The notes below the pieces were generated by a model. It had not been told where the DNA came from and ran no database searches. It worked only from the letters and a program-made list of their open reading frames with translations. Positions 52,816-64,000 of a stretch of DNA of 64,000 nucleotides are shown here, piece after piece. Made by a program: the position numbers and the translations under genes. This DNA comes from Branchiostoma lanceolatum (lineage: Eukaryota > Chordata > Leptocardii > Amphioxiformes > Branchiostomatidae): NCBI RefSeq assembly GCF_035083965.1, contig NC_089732.1:2834883-2898882 (forward strand). Reading direction: 5' to 3'. Positions within the stretch are counted from its first letter, which is position 1. Every line of letters starts with the position of its first letter.

Positions 52816-54042
52816 CTGCTTGGAGGTTTCCTTTGTCTTGCCGTCACGGTCAGCCATTCTGTGACAAAGCTGGGACAATATTGACAAAGCAAGAAGTCAT
52901 TTGCGATACAAAAGTCACTGAAGCATAAATTTACAAAATCTATCTAATTACACAGTCTAGCTTTTTGGATCGACTTGTTACAGTCTTGTTACCTTCACTG
53001 CCAAAGCAACAAACATCATCACAAAGGAATTTGATAGACTCAAATAGCTCAGAGAGGAGAGAGGTCAGGCAGCTAGCATACTTACATACAACAACAACAA
53101 CAACAACAACAACAACAGAAATCACGTACTGCCAAACAGTCCGGGGGTTGGAAGTCTCCTGACCTTTCGCGTGTCACGGTTGATCCTGTCGGCGACCTCT
53201 GCGCCCTGAAGGCAAAACAAGCCGGGCTGATTGAAGACTGGTAGTTTATTATCATCATCAGAATTTATAACAAAGAAGGTCATAAGCTACTTTAATCTCT
53301 CCAGTCTCCAGTTCCCTTCCCTTGTATTTCGTGCTAGACATAGCAATTCATTAGTCTTTCCAAAGTCATCAGTAACAATCAAGGATCTTTCATTCTGCCA
53401 CGCAAACAGAACAACATTGCTGTAAAAAACTAATCTTGCTCCGTTCTGGGTGACGTTCTAGAAATTAAGCCTGTTATATATTCATTTAACACCCACTTTT
53501 GTATTTTGATCCTTCCACGTTTCCTTACATTTCCATTGAATTCTTTTCACTTTGCTTCACATGTCGTTCCATTTCGCACTTTCTATAGATCCATTTCGTT
53601 CCATTTCATTTCATATCGCTGAGAGATGCACAAACACCTGTTTATATTGCATAAAGGGACTTAGTGTTTCTTACACATCGAATATTTCATTTGTCCACAT
53701 GATATTTTCATCACCTGCATAAATCCAGACACTTATTTTACACACCTCTGAATCACCGCCCGCCTTGCCCTGCCCGCCGTCCATGCTAAAATCGAGCACG
53801 TTTTCCACCTTAGTCAGCCTCTCACTAAGTGCAGCATTTTGGGTTTGCAGAGCTGACATCTCCTGCCTAACGCGAGCCAATTCTCTCTGAGCGCTACTCA
53901 CAAACACGACCCCTGTCAGCACGCTAGCCCCGCACAACAGGGCGACCAACACCGCCACCAACCGGCAGACCCACACCGGGAGACGGGAGCGACGCAGGGG
54001 CGAATGTTCCATCAAAAACGGGCTCCGCTCCTCTTCGGGCAT
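52816..54042 (-). CDS. Type II membrane protein with coiled coil (3 exons seen, 3' end unknown)
   Basis: Exons 54042-53746, 53205-53164 and 52869-52816, all phase 0. Exon 1 encodes MPEEERSPFLMEHSPLRRSR, a TM helix (LVAVLVALLCGASVLTGVVF) and a coiled coil (ELARVRQEMSALQTQNAALS, ERLTKVENVL). The short exons encode GAEVADRINRDTRK and LCHRMADRDGKTKETSKQ. The layout suits amphioxus lectin-, collagen- or TNF-type surface proteins with a stalk, but no ectodomain is visible, so I give no name. It is divergent from ST8Sia gene B, and a truncated copy lies divergent from gene A. Confidence 0.6.
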
Positions 54043-54481
54043 TCTTAGGGGGCGAGGAACTCTACTCAAATCAAGCCATCTATTCTCGATGGCTTATTAG
54101 GCCGTCATGGCCGCTTTTCAACAAGGTCAAGTGGGGGGGGGTCTAGTTTACGGTGCACACCCTAGTTCTTCCGCGACAGGTGGTAGTGCAGGAAAAAAAA
54201 AAGTGACGAAAGGGTTTCGATGGTTGCAGGTTTTCTATTTCACATCGCCCGTAATCTGCTTTGAAACTATATTGAATACTAAACATTGCTGAAAAATGTA
54301 AAGCAGTTTTGGGTGAACATTGATTTTGGGCCTCCACGTTGAAAGTAATGCGTCCTTTTGTTAATGGACGACCTTGACAAGTCCTGCAGGTGTATCAAAG
54401 CGGTGTACGTTTCCAGCGGTACGTAACTCTGCCTGACTGGGCACAACGGTCTGGAGGTCGAATATCGGCTGTTGTCACTGA

Positions 54482-54580
54482 CTCTACTCTCCAAGCAGAG
54501 GTTGATCGGCAGATCGTCACTGTTTTATCATATGCCGTTGTTTTATCGCTAGCCCCTTTAAGGCTTGGAGAGTAACTGAC
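54482..54580. mobile_element. Short hairpin with CTCTCCAAGCAGAGG end
   Basis: It starts actctccaagcagaggttga and ends gcttggagagtaact. Interior text (gtcaccgttttatcatatgcc type) matches the hairpins at 11,685 and 17,105 in the giant palindrome. Copy A lacks it. Confidence 0.7.
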
Positions 54581-54599
54581 TCGACATGTACAGTTAACA

Positions 54600-55886
54600 A
54601 CAACATCGTCGCTCATCCCCTTCTTAACTTTTCATTGCAATTGTTATGTGAAAAGTGTTTTTTTTTTATATTTACTGGTGGGTTAGAGACATCGTTAGAT
54701 ATTTGTATAATATGAAAGTATTTGTGAGATTTCATGGCTTAGAGGTACTTTATTAATAATTTTAAGAAAATAGTCATTTGAGAATAGTTTCAACTGGGAG
54801 AGCGCAGTTGATAGCCGTTTTCGTTTGACCTTAACTATGACTATAATGTATCCTGGGAATGGTCGCTGAAGCCGGGTTAGGTAAACATTTTGGGAGGTGC
54901 GATTATATGCACAGACATATGGTGCGCCGTGACAGGCATTACCAAACACAGCAACACTCCAGTTACTCTTGATTTGATGAGTGACTTCTTAAAACCCAAG
55001 TCTTATTTAAAAGATGTTGTTAGACTGATTGAACGAACAAGGATGGCGGAAACCCGAGATTAGCTATGGGTCATGCACTGCTGAGCCTCACCTTAACGGT
55101 TCACCTCGCCACATACCGAGTTCACGGTGTCAGTAAAGGTGTGCCAGCAAAGGACTGGGTGTTGACTACATTTGTGAAGGTCACACTCTTTATCAAGCCC
55201 TTGTGATTTACCTCTTCTCTTCGTCCTGGCGAGGTAGGGTTAACGTGTGACTTTTCCTGTTTCATCAACGAGTATACAACATTTCAATAACAGTCAGTCT
55301 CCAAAGGTATACCCCATAGTAACTTCATACGTCAGAGCAGGGATCACTTTACTGTCTTTGGTGTTGACTGCCGTCTGCTCCACGCTACACACGCTATCAA
55401 GTCCGTGTGGTTTAAGTCTGCACTACGTTCAGGTAAGTTGGAATTGTTACATCATGGAGATTACATCACAAATTTCCAACAAAACCTTCATGAAAAAAGC
55501 TGCGAGCAGTACTTGTCTGTGGAAAAGCACCGCTTGGGAAAAGTAAGGGAGGGGGTGGCGGATTTGACCGCCATTGTGCGTCTCGCTTCACCGGTTCACG
55601 GTACAAACAAGACACCTGCCTTTGACGCTCAGCGGTGGTTGGAGAAATGTCACACGGAAATGTATAGCTTGTTGCGTATTCTTCATACATCATAGAGGAG
55701 AAGTTTCGGCTAGAATCGGGTGGTATTCTAAACCGCATTCTCGAGCCTTCCACTAAAATGTTAAAGTTTAGTCGACGTCGTCAAGTTCAGTCTATTCATT
55801 TCATGTTTCAAAGTGTGCAATCCATCCAGGCCTTCTCCAATTATTCTGCTAATTATTCTGCTTCTTTACACACATACACACACACA

Positions 55887-55927
<41 letters not shown>

Positions 55928-56250
55928 AGAAAGTTGCTAGGGGGGCCAATATCTAATCATTTGGAGGTAGCATCAAGACCTACCCACATACCAAATATGA
56001 ATACAATTCATTCAGGCCTTCTAGAGTTCTTGTGCTGCTAATCTACACACATACATACACATACGACACACATTTATAGGGCAATGATAAAGGATGGACC
56101 TGTTTCACTATCAAAGGAATTCCTGGCATCTCATTATCCAATTTTGTTGGGCCATGGGAAGTTGTTGGTAGCGGTGTAGCTACATGTATAACTGGATAAT
56201 ATCACTCGGCCTGCTCTGTTTTCAAATGTCTTGATACTCAAAACGGTGCG
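54600..56250. other. Intergenic, unique to the region before copy B
   Basis: A (CA)n tract lies at about 55,866-55,924. The ORFs of 95-99 aa at 55,250-55,750 have no motif I recognise. Otherwise no feature. Confidence 0.4.
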
Positions 56251-56728
56251 TATCAGGGAGTATTGTGTTCGCCATGACACCTGGAGTGACCTCAGATCAG
56301 GTGTCCATGTTGTTGTGCTGCAATGGCGCCTTGACCTCACCAGCACCGTAGAGCTACAGCTCCAGATTGCAATTCAGGGGAGGGAGCAGCTGAACAGACG
56401 GCCATAACATCGTGTGCAAAACAAGGAACAAAAACAGGCTTCAAAGTACACTTAACAGTATTCCAATGTCCTAAAACTTGCACCAACGTGACAGCTAAAC
56501 ATGTCTAGTTAAGGTCTCATGCCTGACTTAGTCCGCGTGTAGAGTCCCAAAGGATCCGGCCTAAAAAAATAACAGGGCTTAGAAGGTTCGTGTTTAGGTG
56601 GATCATAGATTGCCCTTTATCGGCCCCATGAATAGATTGAAACCAAATATTATATCTCATTAACAAGCTACACGGCTCACATACGATACTACGCTTCTTG
56701 TTCCCTCTCAGACTGTCAGTGAACAGCC

Positions 56729-59700
56729 ATGATCACGATCAGGCAATTAGTTATGTCCATGGTGTTGGTTGTCACGACTTTGCTACTGGTGTTCCTTCTG
56801 ATCGACGGATGGACAAGCAAGTTTCATTTTCAAACCATACATATGGTAGCTCTCTGGTCCGACCACACATCAGGGCCTCTGACAAGCCGGTTCGCACCAA
56901 CGTCCGGTCTCCCTGAAACCACAGACAGCATACTGGACCATTTCAACATGGAACGAATCCACCAAATTCGGTAAGTTACCATTATAGCTAACTTAATTTA
57001 TGACAACAACATGAAAGTAAAGGGAGTCCCCGGACTTTCGTAAAATCAATGTATTCTACAACAATAGATGCAAAAAAGTGAATACTATGATGTTAACATG
57101 TACAAATATATAACCAAGATTGCCATCAATACAAAGTAGAGTGGATTCACTCCTCAAGCTAACCGACATCTTTCACACAGCAGTCGTCCCACAGCGAAGA
57201 CTCTGTAGCCGCATAGTTACTCCGGGAAGGAGGATGACCTCCTTCTGGGAGTATTGGGATTGCATTTGTTTGCGCGTTCGCAGCTATAACTCACGATCCC
57301 GTTGTCGCATTGGTGTGTAACTTGGCATATCGTTTGCCTGGTTCGGCGTGGTGATGCACAATAGCTTTGTTACACCATAACTACTTTAAACGTCAATCCA
57401 ATATCGTAATTGCACCCCTATAATTAATGCTATGTCCCACTGCCCTGCCATAGGGACCATGTTATAATCCGTTATGCATGACTGGAATACTTCAGGCAGA
57501 TACGGGGTATAAATCTTCCTTACTTGCTGTGATCGTATAGTCACTGTTACATTGAAAAATAGACAACGTGCATCACCACACGCAACCTAGCAAACGATAT
57601 ACCAAGTTACATACCAATGCGGCAACGGGAATTGTGAGTTTTAGCTGCGAACATGTGCCGAGTGAGCTCCAGTCTGTGTATTAAGTATGCCGTGTCCCTC
57701 GCAACTCGCATACAGTATGTGCGCACGGGACGGACGATACATTTTTACGCACAGTGTGAAAATGGCAAATCTCTGGACCTTCAAACTTACCACACTTGTA
57801 GTTTATAATACGGAGGCTGTGACAATGTAAAAAGTTTACGCAGGGGATGACAGATTGTTGAGAAATATCTCTCAGAAAAGTGCGCGCGCCAGTGTCACTT
57901 CCGGGTGGTTAGATCCGGTGACCTTTGACCTTCGTGAAATGTTACGATAATATAAATGAGCCTTTTTTTTATTGCAAATAGCTTGATAGCTATAGATCAG
58001 GCCGGCCTGCAATAAATTGTGGAAAGAGGATTTACTGCATATTTGTGATTTCTGATACATCTTAGTTGTAAGGCTGAATGATTCGTTGATAATTGAAAAG
58101 GGGCCATCTAGATCTAACTTTGTGACTTTTCCAGGTTGACCACTCCTGTATTGAAAGAAAAATACAAACAAACACTTTTTCTTTACTTGCTCTAAAACAC
58201 TACTTGGACTGAGAAGAGATGCAATTTGTGTGGGTCAATACTTGTACATACTATAAATACTTCACGGAGAATTGTGTCCTACGGACTCTTGTTCCTGTTT
58301 AGAACTTTTATTCAGCCTGTCAATGACAATGTCAGTGGTAACAGGCTGAACTATGCGGCTCCAGATGTCTTACTGAGGGACGACTGCGGTGTGGAAGATG
58401 TCGGTTAGCTTGAGGAATAAATCTACTCTACTTTATACATGATTGCAATCAATATTATGCCTTTCAACTTGTTGTTCACAATAGATGTTCAGTAAAGAAT
58501 GTGACCTTGTTCAAGAATGTACTCCATTTTACTCTGTTCAAACTAGTTAGGAACAGACCTTGACTTTTTTGCAACCTTATTTGTGTTTAACGCTAATACA
58601 GATACGGGACCAATAGCTAACCTGTGACAGTACATGTATCAGCATTGTCTAGAGCAATACTCTTTCCACATGCACACAGAAACATCACGCGAGAGCATTT
58701 TGGCCCCAAACGGAACATCATTGATTTCAAAGACATCGACGTCTTTTTGAAGAAGTGCAACCCGGCAAGCTTCACACTTCTCAACTCAACAGGGGAGCCC
58801 TGTGACGTCACGCACACACGCGTCAAACACTACCGGACATGCGCAGTTGTAGGAAACGGGGGAATACTGCTGGACAGCGGCTGTGGTGCGGAGATAGACG
58901 CTCACGAGTTCGTCATTCGGAACAACCTCCCGCCAACGGTTCCGTACGCGAAGGATGTGGGGAGGAAGACCAACCTCACAACAATAAACCTTACGAAAGT
59001 GCAGGCGGTCTGCGCTGACTTAAACTTAGAAGCAACAAAACTGGGGGCGTTCTGCACTGACTTAAGCTTAGAAGCAACAAAGTCGGGGGCGGTCTGGACT
59101 GACTTAAACGCAAGAAAGTCGGGGGCGGTCTGCACTGACTTAAACGCAAGAAAACTGAAGGCGGTCTGCGTTGCAGCAAAGAATAGGTCCGCGATAAGAG
59201 ACAAAGAAGAAGAAGAAGAAAGAAGAAGGGCTACCCTTACCCGACTGAGGGAGTCACCAGGGATGATATTCAGTTATTCCCTCTCCACTGTGGGCTCCTC
59301 TGGACAGAGTAAACTCAGGGCCATAGATCGAGTCATTCGAGACAACAAAATCCCCGTTACACTGGCGTTCTCGCACCAGTCTGCAATGAGCAACAAAGGG
59401 TAAGTCAATTGAAACAAAAATGGAATGTGTCTTGTGTTATGATAGATATTGCCACTATTGTCTTTCACGGCCAGTTATCATTCCAAGATGCGCATAGTGT
59501 TTGCTGGATATCTGGTATTGATGACGATGGTATGTATCATGGTTCCACGCGAAAAAGGCTCAATTTGAAAACTTACTACCTAACCATACACCCCAACCCT
59601 TGCTTGTCTTCTATTACCTTCTATTACTCTCTTTGAAGGGAGTCGTGTAGGTTTGGGGCCCCCGAGCTAGCTAACTGCATGAGCCAATTTTGTTTCAGAG

Positions 59701-61215
59701 TTGGATACAGAAGAAGGTGTTGACGGATCGCCATGACTTTAGACAGCCTGAGTGATTTTTACACATTTGATGCCACAAGTATAAAATTGCCGTCATTTAC
59801 CAGTATGTATTAAAGCAGTTTCTCATTGATTATGCAAAGTAGGCCTACATTTGCATATTTTCTATCTATCAACATTCCTCTATTACTCAGTTACAAATGT
59901 CACATATTTGAGTAGTCATATCATGGAACACAGCGGGTTTTTTTAAATTGCCTCATAATTATGCAAACCAGCATCTTATTTGCATAATCATCGTCTAATC
60001 ATACAAAGCATCACTCAAGCTATCTACTTACCAAAAATCATGACCATCCATCAAGCCCTTCTTGGGGGCCCAAACCTATACCACTTACTTTCTGTTGAAA
60101 GAGCTATCTACCACAAAAAAATCAGTTCCATGGTATGTCCAGAACATGAGATATCCAAACAGGAAGTTCCGCTGCAGTACCATAACAAGGCCCCAAAATA
60201 TTATCATTTTCAGGTCTCATCAAGACCTACCCACCTACAAAATATCAAGACAATCCATCCAGGCCTCCTTGAGTTATGCTGGTCTTTTACACACATACAT
60301 ACATACATACACACAAACGCTACCCCATGCATAACCTTCTCGGCGAAGGTAAATATTTGCCGTCTAGTCCATTGCATGGAGTGTCATGTTTTAGGTATAA
60401 TTGTGAATTGATAGCGGAATACTGTATCAGCCGGGACCAAACAAGAGGTACATATTTCACTCCACATTGCCCTATCAAGCATTATTTTTTTCAGTGCCCA
60501 TATTTGATTCAGTGTCACTAGCTAAAGTGTCAGTAAAAGTCAAACTTCTGCAATGCACTCGGCCTAATGTTTTGGGTATCGTTTGCATATGTGTATGTAT
60601 CTGTGTGTGTGGATGAACAGCATAGCTCGAGAAGGCCCGGATGGATTGTATTGATATTTTGTTATGTGGGCAGGTCTTGATGAGATGGGCAGGTCTTGAT
60701 GAGACCTGGAAATGATTTTTTTGTTATCACCCAACTGGCACAATGGATAAAAAATGTCTAGAATAGAATTGTTTGTTATTTGGATGGAGAAGATATAATT
60801 CATGCAATGACGTTATTTGAATAATCAGTGAGAAACGCTCATAATACATCAGTCGAAAAGGTTAGAATCATTTGGCGAAGGTATGAGGTCGTAGAACTCT
60901 AGTTTCAAATGAAATAACTGACTGTTCGTCGTGACATTCTCTTCCAGTTTGTACCGCAAACTTGCTGGGAAACGTTGGAGACTCCCGTCAACAGGCATGA
61001 ACACCTTCGCCCTGGCCTCGACTTTCTGCGACCAGATCTCCATGTACGGTTACTACCCCCTACCCACCTACAACAACAGGAACGTCTCCTACCACTACTA
61101 TGATCAAGGAGGCTACAGCCCCAATCACAAGATGGAGGAGGAGTACGCCATGTTTCAGGGCTTCCATAATCAAGGAATCATCAGACTCGTTATAGGCAAG
61201 TGTCATTCTGACTGA
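56729..61215 (+). CDS. ST8Sia-like sialyltransferase, gene B (3 exons)
   Basis: Exons 56729-56970, 58680-59399 and 60948-61215 give 409 aa, closely similar to gene A. Differences: 12 extra residues in exon 1 ([12 protein letters not shown]), four rather than five 12-residue repeats after the L motif, and an early stop. After IGKC the text reads tgtcattctgactgaagg where A has tgtaatttgactgaagg, so the 18-residue A tail is lost and the protein ends CHSD. All sialylmotifs are intact: [54 protein letters not shown]. The final conserved Cys is kept, so the enzyme may still be active. Intron 1 is longer because of a nested insertion. Confidence 0.87.
57218..58290. mobile_element. 1.07-kb insertion inside the intron 1 hairpin of gene B
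   Basis: Gene A reads catagttcctgtttag; gene B has this block between catagtt and cctgtttag. It begins with a 15-bp-stem hairpin (actccgggaaggagg / cctccttctgggagt). It contains an imperfect inverted pair at 57,265-57,360 and 57,565-57,655 (tggcatatcgtttgcc type). No ORF is seen. Class unknown; a short gtt repeat at the edges is too weak to call. Confidence 0.75.
58998..59170 (+). repeat. In-frame 36-bp tandem repeat in ST8Sia B
   Basis: Four units: [39 protein letters not shown] and [12 protein letters not shown]. Unit number and sequence differ from gene A while the flanks are nearly the same. Confidence 0.92.
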
Positions 61216-62523
61216 AGGACGTCTAGAGGGCAACAATTTGTTCAAAGAAACTTCTTGGTATCGAAAGCACTAATTCATACATTACTTACATACATAAAAA
61301 ACTTTTGTGGGCCATTTTCCCTCAGCGTCCAGTAGCATAGGTGTAAACATGAGACATAGTGTATATTTGTTGGAATTGTTTTTGTTTGCTTGTTTGTTTA
61401 TCATTTACCACTTAGATGAATTATGGCACTTTTGCATTAATTAAGTAAATTAGGAAGTCATGTGCTCCACTTGCCATAAACTACATATGTTACATGTATT
61501 TGAGTCAAATTATGGAAAACACTGAAAATATAGATTTTACCTATGAATTATGTAAATTAAGTTCCAATTAGCATCATTTGTTTCATTATGTACATCGCTG
61601 TCTAAGCTACCTGCATACTAAATTCTGTCGTTTCTTTGTTCAGTTATTCTCCTTAGAAGATTGTCTCAACAACACAACCGGCAGTTCCAGAGCAAACTGC
61701 TAGGAGGCCCAAACGTACACCGCTTCTTTATTACATCACAAGCTATATGCCACTAAAAAATCAAGACCATAGTACGTCCAAGTCAAAAGATACAAAAATG
61801 GAAGTTCTGCTGCATTACTAATGTCACATACCAGGGGGCCCCAAATCGACCTTGAAATTCGGCTTCACAACACCCGTGCACATACCAAATATACTCGTAA
61901 TCCATCAAGAGGTTATTGAGTTATGCTGACTAAAGTATTCCGGAAACACAGAGACAGACAGACAGACACACAGACACACCCAAAGCTATATCTCCATTTT
62001 TCATGGAGATAACAAATACCGAAAAATTACGGCGTAAAGAGTAAGAAACGAATTTGCAAACTTGCGCCAAGTGCCATCACTGATTTTCATATGAACCTTG
62101 ACCTGAGCATTGCATAATTCACCGATAGTAGACTCGGAGTCGACTCCGTGGATTTACACGCGACTTGAGTCCGACTTGCACAGACCTCAGACCCCCATCT
62201 ACCATCACCACTCACCCCCATCCCCCCAACTGAGGGGCGCGAGCATGGTTTCGAGGTCACTCAAGCCGAGTCTGGGAAACGTGGCAACTGAGTACCCTAA
62301 ATTTCTGTTCACAGTCCTGAGTCAACCCCGCTGAGTCGGACTTCAGCTGAGTGCACTCCGGGTGTTCTTGGAAAATGCGTGTGTTTCTTTTCAATTATGA
62401 GGATACCAAACTCATGGAACTAGATAAGCGAGATGTTCACACCTTGTAGGTTACATTGTCCGTAACAAACCATATGTACTTAAACATTTCGATAGTAATA
62501 GTCCTAACATCTACCATGGTCAG

Positions 62524-62550
62524 TATGATGATGATTGATGATGATGATGT

Positions 62551-62588
<38 letters not shown>
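62524..62588. repeat. (GAT)n microsatellite expanded in copy B
   Basis: Copy A at 50,635-50,672 has about 9 units. Copy B gains around 7 more. It is the tail of the LINE-like remnant on minus. Confidence 0.9.
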
Positions 62589-62589
<1 letters not shown>

Positions 62590-62590
<1 letters not shown>

Positions 62591-64000
62591 ATTCAGTAAG
62601 AAGCTCGCGGATTATGTTACAACATAATCCGAATTCCGTTCTTAGTACAAAAATGTTTCAACATACAATCTTGATACAATTCCAAAATCACAATATCATA
62701 ACATTGCGAAGAACTTTGCACAGTAAAATCCAAACTTTCTTGAATCAAGTTAGAGACATTATCACGTATGACATTACGTGAAGAGAATGAGAACAATAAT
62801 AATAGTATGCAAGCTTTTGCCTTAGGCCACACCAAATTAATTTTATGGATGACATCCGCGGGCGCATTAATTTCTCCTGTTCTCAAAAAACAAAACAAAA
62901 ATCACATCTTCCATACGGGCATGTCTCTTACATTGATTCTTACATGAAGAACATGTAATATATACCGATACGTCTTCTCTTAACACTTACTTTCAGATTG
63001 CGGGTGGTAATGAAATTTGTTGAAAATTTGTTGTTGCCATGGCAACGTGTTTCTGACAAGCGTATTTCACAAAATTCACTAATGTTGCTTCCATGATTTC
63101 TTGTCAAATCACACAAAGCCCTGTTTACTTATATAAAGAACATTTTACGGTATTAAACGTAAGTAGTATTACTAATGATTGAGTACTCATACTTTATGCA
63201 ATTCAATTACATCATTGCTCAAATCCCATATGGTGGACAATACAGATGTAATCAGGTTATTGTGCATCAAATTTCGTCACTACCTTGTATTGTATACAAC
63301 AAAACATTCAGAAATAGAGACTTGGGCGTTTTGTTCCATATCTATGGTATCTTAGACTACTAGTAGACAGTCTATTTTGTAACAGCAGTCTACATCTAAA
63401 TAAGGTAAGTTGCTTCACGGACGTGCGCAACAGGAAGCTGTTTTATCACTACTATGATCATATCCCCGTCAGTCACACCAATAGGCACAACTTCAATATT
63501 GAACATAACTTTCTTACATCTTTTCACAACATTGGGGATGTAAGGCTGGTTTCAGACATATGTAACTGATGTAACATTGTTGACAAAGCAGTAAAGATTG
63601 ACTTGGGCTTGGTAAAGATAAAAGCAATATTCACTGAGAACAAATGTGATGTTGTTTTACCACATACAAATGTGTTGGAATCCTGAAGTAGTAGCTTGAA
63701 ACAGTGGTGTAGGTCTGAAACAAGCCATGATAGCATCCTACTTATGTATTAATTCATAGTGTGTGTTTGTCTTTTTTCTTTCGCATGAAGTAATATCATA
63801 GCCAAGGTGCTAGCCCAGTGTGGGGGCTTTGGTAAATTAACTTAGCTAGGCTGGTGTTATCAGACTATGCTGTGATATTTGTACATCGTAAGGCAGCTTT
63901 GTAATAACTAAAGACAACTGAAGGTGTATGTAGTAGGATTGATTTTCATACGGATATATGTATCAGACGGTTGAGGATACATGCATTTTGATCAGATCTA
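62590..64000. other. 3' part of duplication copy B, no gene seen
   Basis: Near-identical to 50,676-52,090, with small indels such as a missing 'ttaccta' block near 63,243 and an extra 'aaagcaat' near 63,620. The window ends inside the duplication. Confidence 0.6.

Larger units (their letters stand above)
53870..64000. repeat. Segmental duplication, copy B (runs past window end)
   Basis: Second copy of the 44,390-52,095 unit. It differs by a 1.07-kb insertion in the intron 1 hairpin, small deletions, a longer (GAT)n and a frameshift near the end of the ST8Sia ORF. Confidence 0.9.

Noticed and set aside
54390-54450. Plus-strand exon 'VYQSGVRFQRYVTLPDWAQR' upstream of ST8Sia B
   Set aside because: The copy at 44,950-45,005 has a frame-breaking deletion. 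The frame is open on the other strand too and no partner exon was found, so coding status is undecided.

Overview
The window is animal genomic DNA with short exons, GT-AG introns, microsatellites, SINEs, LINE tails and many hairpin DNA transposons. The gene content suggests a cephalochordate (amphioxus, Branchiostoma). It includes a TRPM channel, ST8Sia-type sialyltransferases, and a type II mosaic receptor with kringle, F5/8C, SUEL-lectin and calcium-binding EGF modules on phase-1 exons. The species call is inference. All exon models come from reading splice sites and phases by eye, without transcripts.

Layout. 1-6,263 (+): 3' half of a TRPM gene, ten phase-consistent exons from pre-S1 to the stop, with small local duplications of exon starts. 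6,264-8,311: repeats and unassigned sequence. 8,312-20,036: nested transposons. The core is a 10.2-kb inverted-repeat element (9,330-19,519) with a 7-bp target-site duplication, inserted between two older copies of the same ends (8,312 and 20,036) that have their own 7-bp duplication. The arms carry further hairpin elements, several with 9-bp duplications. 8,809-34,103 (-): one mosaic type II membrane protein gene of about 1,570 codons, read outward as cytoplasmic YxxL-type repeats, TM helix, Thr-rich stalk, 11 EGF exons, SUEL lectin, WSC-like domain, Cys-rich WRD module, F5/8C, two kringles and a terminal WSC-like exon. The giant element lies in its last intron. 35,797-36,500 (+): LINE 3' end. 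38,049-40,883 (-): ST8Sia-like gene in four exons. 41,590-43,450: inverted repeat enclosing LINE and SINE pieces. 44,380-64,000: a segmental duplication whose unit pairs a (-) type II membrane protein exon with a (+) ST8Sia-like gene. Gene A is 45,853-49,368 and gene B 56,729-61,215. The second copy runs off the window.

How the genes relate. The three sialyltransferase-like genes form a local family, probably Golgi type II enzymes. A and B share an in-frame 36-bp tandem repeat just after the L sialylmotif. The mosaic protein looks like a cell-surface lectin or receptor. Nothing shows that it is functionally linked to the sialyltransferases, although a lectin beside glycan-making enzymes is suggestive.

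Most unusual signals: (1) hammerhead-ribozyme-like motifs (26,049-26,104 on -, a partner at 26,305-26,351 on +, and 27,117-27,160 on +), the first pair inside an insertion that appears to have created an intron in a WSC-like exon; (2) the 10-kb nested palindrome; (3) repeated ITAM-like tyrosine pairs in the mosaic receptor; (4) the in-frame repeat in the sialyltransferases.
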